Source of the DNA: Candidatus Omnitrophota bacterium
Lineage (GTDB): Bacteria > Hinthialibacterota > Hinthialibacteria > Hinthialibacterales > Hinthialibacteraceae
Direction: 5' to 3'
Length of the DNA stretch: 59,168 bases
Assembly: GCA_040755155.1 (NCBI GenBank)
Contig: JBFMBP010000086.1
Location: forward strand, 1 to 59,168
The notes under the pieces are model-generated. The model saw only the letters and a list, made by a program, of their open reading frames with translations. It did not search any database and had not been told where the DNA came from. Numbering within the stretch: the first letter of the stretch is position 1; each line of letters opens with the position of its first letter. The position numbers were made by a program, and so were the translations under genes. Below are positions 36,001-41,943 of this stretch, piece by piece.

Positions 36001-36174
36001 CACGAAGCCTACAACCAACGAGGCCCGGTAACCCTCCAATTCCACCGCCCCCCAAAAAAAGCCGCCGAATGCAACCTGCTCGAACGCCAAGACGAACCTA
36101 TAAAAATCGAAGGAAACCGCATCCAATTCTTTATCAAACCCTACGAAATCCGCACGGTGAAGGTCAAGTTTTAG
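33043..36174 (+). CDS. GH38 alpha-mannosidase
   Basis: A 1043-residue cytoplasmic enzyme (no signal peptide) hydrolysing alpha-mannosides. N-terminal domain to about 240; catalytic domain with TCIGHAHIDVAWLWTLRRT (zinc His and Asp, about 247-265), WEADGGMWIESDCNLVSGES, and LWLPDAFGFNAALPQIM containing the nucleophile Asp (about 366). Three-helix bundle around NQFHDIIPGSSIRQVY with the last zinc His. C-terminal beta domains: DFDTRIEWVNKDVLLKAAFP and HHFTYSLYPHQGGW. Length and motif order are complete. Its ribosome-binding site is weak (AAAAAGG at long spacing). Confidence 0.95.
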   Translation: MKMLLDRIQSRLKEFEQHQLMYAYKQSIEKIRYAQEPLNNPMDFSEKSGVWKNMRVGDGWPQFETYYWMHVPVVIPPSFAGQTIDLRIALSREYTLHTPEGLVYVNGELRHGIDRNHCAIRLAESAKEGHSFEVAIRVYTGEPYQFLKLNNLPPYQLAECSIAVLNRDAQNFFHLAKTLTGVILSLQEDSRLRWEMMTLLGDAFNRIDYKHPRSEEFYRSIRDVLRQLKQQLKTLDAPPAREKVTCIGHAHIDVAWLWTLRRTREKAVHTFSTVLDLMERHPDYRFFQSQPQLYQYVREENPALFQRILKRIKEGRWEADGGMWIESDCNLVSGESLVRQFLYGRRFFEEELKTNCSILWLPDAFGFNAALPQIMQKAEIPYFMTTKISWNQYNPMPHDTFRWRGLDGTEVLAHFINTPSGQWFKTYNGLLTPEEIQGTWRDYRQKDVSGEVLLAFGYGDGGGGPVEEMLLCAENLKNMPGFPQTEQGRADAFFQRKEKARDRMPVWEGELYLEYHRGTYTSQAQNKKFNREAELRMQQAEFVAALAALAGEEYPRDRFRAIWEKILLNQFHDIIPGSSIRQVYLDSADDYAWIQAETERIVAQSGKILAQRSQRKDEVFTLVNTLSWRRKEPFLIPLPDSACEAYASGGAAAETQIVETVGGGKWLLMEGAALPPLSASVFTPAPDAAPMERTLKAVRRRLENSMLRIEFNARGEIVSLYDKEAQREVLLPGQSANVFQAFEDKPIAHDAWDIDIFYQDKLLSTGDKAEMSVVEEGPLRATIRVKKTILDGTIEQNISLYRRSRRIDFDTRIEWVNKDVLLKAAFPAAIRAVSATYDIQFGNIQRSTHWNTSWDWARFESCAHKWVDLSEGDYGVSLMNTCKYGHDIRGNTIRLTCIKCAGAPDPLADVGVHHFTYSLYPHQGGWRDAAIPQRAYELNSQPLMLPGRFSHPMLVEGESFVSVDKEHVILETVKWAEKEDAVIVRLHEAYNQRGPVTLQFHRPPKKAAECNLLERQDEPIKIEGNRIQFFIKPYEIRTVKVKF

Positions 36175-36306
36175 ATAATCAATGCCTAAGTACAAATTGG
36201 CGCCTTTTTTATCCGGGGTATCCGTGATTCGAAGACGAAAATCAGTTAGAATAGATTTTACGAATTGCGCAGCTAGAAAATTCTGGCGAGAAAGGGGATC
36301 ATCGAA

Positions 36307-36489
36307 ATGAATCCTCTCAAAGAAGAAGCCCAAAAACTGATCGAATTATTGCCCGAGGATGTTACTTGGGATGACATTATGTATGAATTTTATGTACGAA
36401 AAAAAATCGACTCGGCGATCCAAGCCGCGGAAGATGGAAGAATTCTGTCTCACGATGAAGTAAAAAAGAGATTGCTGAAGTCGATATGA
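36307..36489 (+). CDS. Antitoxin of a ParE-type pair
   Basis: A 60-residue helical protein (PLKEEAQKLIELLPEDVTWDDIMYEFYVRKKIDSAIQAAEDGRILSH split over two helices, then DEVKKRLLKS). The 'GRILSHDEVKKRL' end is the usual toxin-contacting tail of ParD-like/Phd-like antitoxins. Its stop overlaps the toxin start (ATGA at 36486-36489). Confidence 0.8.
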   Translation: MNPLKEEAQKLIELLPEDVTWDDIMYEFYVRKKIDSAIQAAEDGRILSHDEVKKRLLKSI

Positions 36490-36791
36490 TTTACTGGACC
36501 GACATCGCTCTTGCGGATATGGAAAATATTCGGGAATTTATTGCTCGCGATTCGGAATATTACGCCTTGCGGTTTATAGAGAAAATGATCGAGTCGGTGG
36601 AAAAATTGCGTTGGTTTCCCGCTATGGGACGCAAAGTTCCCGAATATAGAGAAAAAGAAATTCGAGAAATCATTTTTCAAAGTAACCGGATTCTCTATCG
36701 CGAAGAATCCAACGATATTTTAATTCTTACGATTATCCATGCTGGACGGGATTTGGAAAGAATAGAACCAAAACCTTGGGAAATTCTGTGA
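36486..36791 (+). CDS. RelE/ParE-family toxin
   Basis: A 101-residue protein with ParE topology: IYWTDIALADMENIREFIARDS, KMIESVEKLRWFPAMGRKVPEY, REIIFQSNRILYREESNDILILTIIHAGRDL. ParE members poison DNA gyrase; RelE members cut mRNA. The sequence is of the ParE/plasmid-stabilisation type ('P.MGR.VPE....REI.....RI.Y....D.I.I..I.H..R.L'). Translationally coupled to the preceding antitoxin. Confidence 0.88.
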   Translation: MIYWTDIALADMENIREFIARDSEYYALRFIEKMIESVEKLRWFPAMGRKVPEYREKEIREIIFQSNRILYREESNDILILTIIHAGRDLERIEPKPWEIL

Positions 36792-36826
36792 ATGGGAATT
36801 GGCTGGCCCGAATTGGATTTGATATC

Positions 36827-36985
36827 TCATGAAAAACCTAATCTGCGGCGCATTTCATCCAAAGAGACAATATCTTTTCCCCCATTGTTTTTCATGGCTT
36901 CATAGCGCCGGTCGGCTATAGCTGCATCTTCATCCAATCCGAGATCGTTATCCAAACCATCAATAAATTCCAAGACTTTTTGCAT
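36827..36985 (-). CDS. Small orphan antitoxin-like protein, possibly 5'-truncated
   Basis: About 52 residues: QKVLEFIDGLDNDLGLDEDAA then ADRRYEAMKNNGGKDIVSLDEMRRRLG. It resembles the C-terminal half of small antitoxins. The frame continues upstream as LPPSLPSEQ, the usual family lead-in, and then runs into a GGCAAAGGCAAGG repeat at 37007-37040, so the natural 5' end may have been replaced by that repeat. No toxin adjoins it. Confidence 0.5.
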   Translation of the reverse strand: MQKVLEFIDGLDNDLGLDEDAAIADRRYEAMKNNGGKDIVSLDEMRRRLGFS

Positions 36986-36999
36986 CTGTTCGGATGGGA

Positions 37000-37210
37000 G
37001 GCTGGGTGGCAAAGGCAAGGCGAAGCCTGTCTTTGATCTTGGCGGGATGGATGGGTAATAGGGCAAAGTACTTTTAATCTGCCCTTGTTTTCTCACTTTT
37101 TGTCCGAATCATGATAGCCAGGATGAAAGGATGCTCAGGATAAAAGATAACGAAATCCCGGTCATCCTGAAAATCCTGACGATCCTGTTTCGGACAATTA
37201 TTTCCAATCG
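37000..37210. repeat. GGCAAAGGCAAGG and CCAGGATGAAAGGATG repeats
   Basis: Bases 37007-37045 are a GGCAAGGC/GCCTG palindrome of the kind at 39505-39540. Bases 37100-37196 read TCCGAATCATGATAGCCAGG ... CCTGTTTCGGACAATTATT, an imperfect inverted repeat related to 7372-7420. No gene. Confidence 0.55.
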
Positions 37211-37254
37211 TTTCCTTCATCAATAGCATCAATCGAACGCCTTGCCTTCCCCCC

Positions 37255-38352
37255 TCAATACGGAAACCGGTATTGGAGCGGCGAGTAGTTGGTTTTCGCC
37301 GTAAGGGCGGCCAGGCCTTGCGAGATCAGATCGAGCCATCCGAATTCTTTCGGTTTTTTCTCGATAACCGTCGGCTTTCCGGGAATGCCCGCCAATTTCG
37401 CGGCCTGGCGGATGGCGTCGTCGAGAGCGCCGATCTTATCCACCAAGCCGATTTGCTGCGCCTGGCGTCCGGTGTAAATTTTCCCTTCCGCCAATTCCTT
37501 CGCTAAGGCAAGAATGGTTTTTTCGTCCGGTTGCAACGTTGCTTTTTGGGTTTTGGAACTATCGCTCGATTCCGCCGTGGCGTCTTTCACGGGGGCGGAT
37601 GCCTGGGTTCGATCGTATTGCGCTTTCTTTTCTTGAAAATCGCCCAGGATGCCGCGCACGGCGTCCGTAAAGGGATAATTGCCGCTGACGCTGGATGGAT
37701 TCCATTCCCGCAGCAGTTTGGAAAGGCTTTCCTTGCGTCCGTCGGCGACCGCTTCGAGGAATTGCTGGTAGGTGTCGTCGATGACGCCTTGCATCATTTC
37801 CCGTTCTTCGGGCGAAAGAGGACGTTCCATCGAACCGAAATCTTTATACTTTCCCGCTTTGACCGTCTCGTAGCCGATGCCGATTTTGTCCATCAAATCC
37901 TTCGCCAAAAGAAATTTGGAATAGACGCCGATGCTGCCGGTCAGCGCGCCGGGAGCGGAGACGATATGATCGGCGCCGCAGGCGATATAATAACCGCCCG
38001 ACGCCGCTACGGAGGCGAAGGAAGCGACGACGATTTTGCCGTGCTGTTGGCGGGCGTCGCAGACAGCTTGGTATAAATCCTGGGAAGGACCCACCGCCCC
38101 GCCGGGGCTGTCGATGCGCAGGACGATGGCTTTAATGGTTCCGTCTTCCTGGTAATCCTTGATCTGATCGATCCATTCCTCGGCGTCGTAGATCAAGCCT
38201 TCCACCCGCACCAGGGCGACTCGCTTTCCGCCCAGAATATGAGGCGACGCGCCCTGCATGACCAATATCGCCACCGTGGCGAACAAGCCAACAAGAACGA
38301 TGACGACGAAAAAGAACGTCAGGAGAAGTAGAATTCCCGTACTTTTTTTCAC
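37255..38352 (-). CDS. sppA: Signal peptide peptidase SppA (36K type)
   Basis: A membrane-anchored serine protease that degrades cleaved signal peptides. About 365 residues, with an N-terminal membrane segment (ILLLLTFFFVVIVLVGLFA), RVEGLIYDAEEW, DSPGGAVGPSQDLYQAV, SFASVAASGGYYIACGAD with nucleophile Ser, GALTGSIGVYSKFLL, and KAGKYKDFGSMERPLSPEER with the catalytic Lys. An insertion of about 60 residues (EWNPSSVSGNYPF ... SDSSKTQKATLQ) lies between Lys and the C-terminal GRQAQQIGLVDKIGALDDAI. Start GTG at 38352 is preferred to TTG at 38364. Confidence 0.92.
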   Translation of the reverse strand: MKKSTGILLLLTFFFVVIVLVGLFATVAILVMQGASPHILGGKRVALVRVEGLIYDAEEWIDQIKDYQEDGTIKAIVLRIDSPGGAVGPSQDLYQAVCDARQQHGKIVVASFASVAASGGYYIACGADHIVSAPGALTGSIGVYSKFLLAKDLMDKIGIGYETVKAGKYKDFGSMERPLSPEEREMMQGVIDDTYQQFLEAVADGRKESLSKLLREWNPSSVSGNYPFTDAVRGILGDFQEKKAQYDRTQASAPVKDATAESSDSSKTQKATLQPDEKTILALAKELAEGKIYTGRQAQQIGLVDKIGALDDAIRQAAKLAGIPGKPTVIEKKPKEFGWLDLISQGLAALTAKTNYSPLQYRFPY

Positions 38353-38417
38353 GATCGGCTTCAACCTTTTTCCGTTTTACCTGTATGATAATAACGCGAT
38401 GGATTTCGGACAATAGG

Positions 38418-39488
38418 ATGCCCAGCGAATATTGGATTATTCTCTTCCTCAGCGCCGCCGCCTCTTTCGCCGCTACGCCTTGGTTGCGGCGAATGGCGCT
38501 TCGGCTCGATATTACCGATCGTCCGTCGGCGCGGAAGATCCATGCCCGTCCCATGCCTTATCTCGGCGGACTCGCCTTTCATATCGCCATGACCGCCGCG
38601 TTGGGATACGTTTTTCTCTTTGCGCCCTATATGCTCGGCGTCGGCGAGCTGCGCGAGCGGCTATTGATATTATACTCGGTCGCCGCCCTCTTTTTACTGC
38701 TAGGCGTCGTGGACGACATTAAGCCTATTCCCGCTTCTTTGAAGTTGCTCGTCCAAATCGCGTTGAGTTTCCTCCTTGTTTCTTCCGGCTTCGGCGTCGC
38801 CCAAATGACCAGTCCCTTCGGCGGCAGCCTCGTCTTGGGATGGCTGGGGTATATACTCTCCCTCTTTTGGATTCTGACCATTGTCAATGCGATTAATTTT
38901 ATCGATGGGCTGGATGGGTTGGCGGGAGGAATCGTATTCTTCGCCGCCCTGGCTAATCTCCTCATCGCATTACATCCCTGGCAGAATTTCGTATGCATCA
39001 TTTCATTGATCCTCATGGGAGCGGTATTGGGATTTCTTCCCTATAATTTTTCGCCCGCCAAAATCTTTATGGGCGACGCGGGAAGCCTCTACTTGGGGGT
39101 TTTGTTGGCGGGAAGCGCCTTGGAAAGCAATGTTAAAAGCGCGACGATGTCTTCCTTATCTTTGCCGGTGGTGATCCTTTCCGTCCCCTTGCTGGACGCC
39201 TTTTTGACCGTCATCCGCCGCGGCCGCAAAGGGCGGCGGTTTTTTACGGCGGATCGGGAGCATCTGCATCACCGCTTGATCCGGCTGGGATTTTCGGATC
39301 GGCAGGCGGTGCTGTCCGTATACGGCCTCTGTTTTCTGCTTTCGATGTCCGCCGTGTTCGCGGCCCAGTTGCCCAATCGCTATTCGATCTTGTTTTTATT
39401 CGTTTTTCTGGCGGCGGCGGGTTGGGGACTAGCCGTGTTCAACGCTTTCGAACGCCGCATGATTGGCGGCGAGCGGGAAGAGGAATGA
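38418..39488 (+). CDS. Undecaprenyl-phosphate sugar-1-phosphate transferase (WecA/MraY family)
   Basis: A 356-residue membrane enzyme with about eleven segments that would load UDP-N-acetyl-amino-sugar phosphate onto undecaprenyl phosphate for surface-polysaccharide synthesis. Motifs: RPSARKIHARPMPYLGGLAF, LGVVDDIKPIPASLK (DDxxD-type), NFIDGLDGLAGG, FMGDAGSLYLG and the REHLHHRLIRLG histidine motif that marks the WecA/TagO branch rather than MraY. Divergent from sppA with a short shared promoter region. Confidence 0.9.
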   Translation: MPSEYWIILFLSAAASFAATPWLRRMALRLDITDRPSARKIHARPMPYLGGLAFHIAMTAALGYVFLFAPYMLGVGELRERLLILYSVAALFLLLGVVDDIKPIPASLKLLVQIALSFLLVSSGFGVAQMTSPFGGSLVLGWLGYILSLFWILTIVNAINFIDGLDGLAGGIVFFAALANLLIALHPWQNFVCIISLILMGAVLGFLPYNFSPAKIFMGDAGSLYLGVLLAGSALESNVKSATMSSLSLPVVILSVPLLDAFLTVIRRGRKGRRFFTADREHLHHRLIRLGFSDRQAVLSVYGLCFLLSMSAVFAAQLPNRYSILFLFVFLAAAGWGLAVFNAFERRMIGGEREEE

Positions 39489-39504
39489 TATCCAATAGCG
39501 AAAA

Positions 39505-39546
39505 ATCAAAGGCAAGCTGCGCTTGCCTTTGCCACCCGGCCCAGCA
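39505..39546. repeat. GGCAAGCTGCGCTTGCC palindrome
   Basis: An extragenic palindrome AAAGGCAAGCTGCGCTTGCC in the convergent gap between the transferase and the EF-hand protein genes. It may act as a bidirectional terminator. Confidence 0.5.
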
Positions 39547-40323
39547 TTAGCAACGCAAGCGATATGTCAAGGCGGCAATAAAAGCGATAATCAAAAAAGC
39601 GGCGACTCCCAGCGAAATATATTCGACGGTGTGATTTTTCGGCCTTTCTGCATCCCGCTTTGGCGGCAATTGCAGCGGCAAAACGGCGCCGGATTCGGAA
39701 GATTCCGGCAAGGTTACTTTGATCTTGATCCCTTCCGTAGCGGGAACAAAGCCGGTTTTGTTGAGAATCTCATAATCGAATGGTTCGTATTCCGCATAGG
39801 GTACAAGCCCCTCGTAAACGGCGCCGTTCATCGTTTGCGCTTTGATCTGCTTCCAGCCGGGCGCCTTATTTACATTCGTATCTTCATATGAGAAATCGAG
39901 CGGAATCCCGCGCGGAAGATCTTCGGACAAAGAGCATAAGAAGCCGATATCGATTTTAATGACGCTGATGTCGTTATGGCCAAAGCTAGCGTAAGCGTCG
40001 CCGGTCTTGTACTCCAATTTCAAATCGCGTCCCCCCAGCCGCACAATCTGTCCCTGCGCGTATTGCTGCGCCATCTTCTCGATAAAAGCGCCGCGCTCCG
40101 CTTCCGTGATTTCGCCGTCGTTGTCGGGATCGAGTTCTTTCGCGGCGCGTTCGGTGGGATTAACGCCAAGTACGGTCGAATACATGATGACGAGATGGGA
40201 TGGCGCGAACGTCAGCATGGCGAAGCGGTCGACGCTTTCGGGATGCAGCGCATGAGAATCGGCATAGGGCGCAGCGCAGAGAAGGCCAAACGAAGCCCAA
40301 AACGCAATAAAGACGATTCTCAC
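39547..40323 (-). CDS. Exported EF-hand protein with C-terminal membrane anchor
   Basis: About 258 residues: signal peptide (RIVFIAFWASFGLLCAAPYADS), then ALHPESVDRFAMLTFAPSHLVIMYS, one EF-hand loop DPDNDGEITEAE, a beta-rich domain (LDFSYEDTNVNKAPGWKQI) and a C-terminal membrane segment (ISLGVAAFLIIAFIAALTY). The 'HP..VDR' start with an EF-hand resembles exported partners of nickel/cobalt-type transporters, but no transporter adjoins; function unknown. The start is GTG at 40323, with CGGAGG 6 nt upstream. A longer frame from TTG at 40371 starts inside a MITE and is rejected. Confidence 0.7.
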   Translation of the reverse strand: MRIVFIAFWASFGLLCAAPYADSHALHPESVDRFAMLTFAPSHLVIMYSTVLGVNPTERAAKELDPDNDGEITEAERGAFIEKMAQQYAQGQIVRLGGRDLKLEYKTGDAYASFGHNDISVIKIDIGFLCSLSEDLPRGIPLDFSYEDTNVNKAPGWKQIKAQTMNGAVYEGLVPYAEYEPFDYEILNKTGFVPATEGIKIKVTLPESSESGAVLPLQLPPKRDAERPKNHTVEYISLGVAAFLIIAFIAALTYRLRC

Positions 40324-40333
40324 GAAAAACCTC

Positions 40334-40500
40334 CGATTATACAAATCTGCATTGAGATCGCCGCTTTTCAAATTCCTCTCCCAAGATGGGGAGAGGTTAG
40401 GTGAGGGTTGATATTATTAGACTTATTATTCTCTCACCCTAACCCTCTCCCAGAGGGCGAAAGAATATATAAGCAATAATCCTAACGCATTCTTGTATTA
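40334..40500. mobile_element. MITE-like element A, copy 1 (about 165 bp)
   Basis: Nearly identical to 48146-48311. Ends TACAAATCTGCATTGAGATC and (complement) TAATACAAGAATGCGTTAGG form imperfect terminal inverted repeats beginning TA. The inside holds CTCTCCCAAGATGGGGAGAG and CTCACCCTAACCCTCTCCC hairpins. It abuts the ribosome-binding site of the EF-hand gene and the stop codon of the DUF1015 gene. Confidence 0.75.
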
Positions 40501-41796
40501 CTCCACGGAACGCAGCACCAGACCTGTAGGAATCTTGGGATAGAAATCGGTCGATTTTTGCGGCATCCGCACGCCGGTCAGCGAAACGTCGAAAACGGTT
40601 TGCGGAGAGATGCCCGCCAAGAGAAAAGCCGCATCGCTGGCGCCTTGCCGCACTCGATCGGCCGCCTCCTCCTCGTCGCGGACGTAGCGCACCGCTTCGC
40701 GCAGCGCCTCCTCCGGCAAATCGAGACAGGCGGCGAAGAAATGGCGGTGCAGGATGGCAACATTCAAATCGCGCAGACTTGCGGGGATGGCATCCATCGA
40801 CGCAGGAGCGGCATGGGATTTCAACGTAAACATCGCGGCGTCCTGGCGCGACAGAACGGCGATGCTCCGGTTTCGGCCCGCTAAAGCCGAGCGCAGCGCC
40901 TCGCCCGAAACTTGGCGAATCGGTTCGATGTCGAAATCCGGCGCCGCCTTCTCGCGCAGCCGGTCGAACCAGCCGTTGGGCATGTTGGATAAAACGCGAT
41001 GCGTGGGCAGAACCAACAGGCCGGGATCGGCGATGGGGACGATCAAAACCAGAAGGCTTCCCCACGCTTCGCGGCGGGGGTCTTTTCCCGTCTTCTCTTT
41101 CATCTCCCGGCAATAGTTCATCGCCGTTTCGTAGCGGTGATGGCCGTCGGCGATAACCAATTCCCGCCGTTGCAGAAATTCCTCGGCGGTTCGCAATTCC
41201 TTTTCGCCGGATATCCCCTCCAGGAGATGCTCCTGGCCGTCCAAATCATGGAAATGAATCAGTCTCTCTCCGGCGAGAGAGAAGATGGAATCCCACTCCG
41301 CCCTCCCGCCGTCCGCAATTAAAAAGATCGGGGAGAGATTGGCCTTCGCCGCCCGCAAGAGGCGCAGGCGGTCGGCTTTGGGACCCTCGAAGGTGTATTC
41401 GTGAGAACGAGGTCCCGATTGTTCGCCGAGTTGAAGCGCTCCAAATAAGCCCGTGCGGTTATAGGCATTTCCCCGGTAAGAAAAGGTTTGTTTATAAACA
41501 TAAAGTTGGGCCAAATCGGTTTGGAGGATATTCTCTTTTCGCCATTCTTGATAAAGCCGGGCGGCGGAAGCGTACCAGTCTAGCGATTCGGCGTCGGTGG
41601 ATTGGGTAACGGTGTCGATTTCCTTATCCCCCGGCGGCGGCAGGATGAGACGCACGACGTTGCGTTCGCTGCGCTTCCACAATTCCGCCCGTTCGGCGGC
41701 GGTTATTTTGTCGTAGGGCGGCGAGATCGCCCGCGAGAGGTCTTTCGTCTTTTCTGGGTTGAAGCGCAATCCGGCAAAAGGGGAAATGATAGCCAT
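40498..41796 (-). CDS. DUF1015-family protein
   Basis: A 432-residue cytoplasmic protein: SPFAGLRFNPEKTKDLSRAISPPYD at the start, YVYKQTF, GLFGALQL, HEYTFEGPKADRLRLLRAAKANLSPIF, ELVIADGHHRYETAMNYCREM (ADGHHRY is the hallmark) and a C-terminal FLLAGISPQTVFDVSLTGVRMPQKSTDFYPKIPTGL. DUF1015 proteins have a ParB/sulfiredoxin-like fold and are related to ADP- or ATP-dependent serine kinases; the activity here is not known. Last codons lie next to the MITE at 40334-40500. Confidence 0.88.
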   Translation of the reverse strand: MAIISPFAGLRFNPEKTKDLSRAISPPYDKITAAERAELWKRSERNVVRLILPPPGDKEIDTVTQSTDAESLDWYASAARLYQEWRKENILQTDLAQLYVYKQTFSYRGNAYNRTGLFGALQLGEQSGPRSHEYTFEGPKADRLRLLRAAKANLSPIFLIADGGRAEWDSIFSLAGERLIHFHDLDGQEHLLEGISGEKELRTAEEFLQRRELVIADGHHRYETAMNYCREMKEKTGKDPRREAWGSLLVLIVPIADPGLLVLPTHRVLSNMPNGWFDRLREKAAPDFDIEPIRQVSGEALRSALAGRNRSIAVLSRQDAAMFTLKSHAAPASMDAIPASLRDLNVAILHRHFFAACLDLPEEALREAVRYVRDEEEAADRVRQGASDAAFLLAGISPQTVFDVSLTGVRMPQKSTDFYPKIPTGLVLRSVE

Positions 41797-41849
41797 CGTT
41801 CGACTCGCTTATTATTAATGATGTTGTAGGCGTATGCCCGTGGATTCAG

Positions 41850-41886
41850 AGACGTAGGATGGGCCGCGTCGTTTGACCCATCAAAC
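41850..41886. repeat. CGTAGGATGGG palindrome fragment
   Basis: GACGTAGGATGGGCCGCGTC followed by GTTTGACCCATCA is a one-arm copy of the inverted repeat at 9941-10022. It sits in the short gap between the DUF1015 and PBP1A genes. Confidence 0.5.
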
Positions 41887-41943
41887 TTGTTATCGATAGG
41901 CTATATGCGGCCTCCCCCATTCTCTATTTACGCCCAGCGCAAA

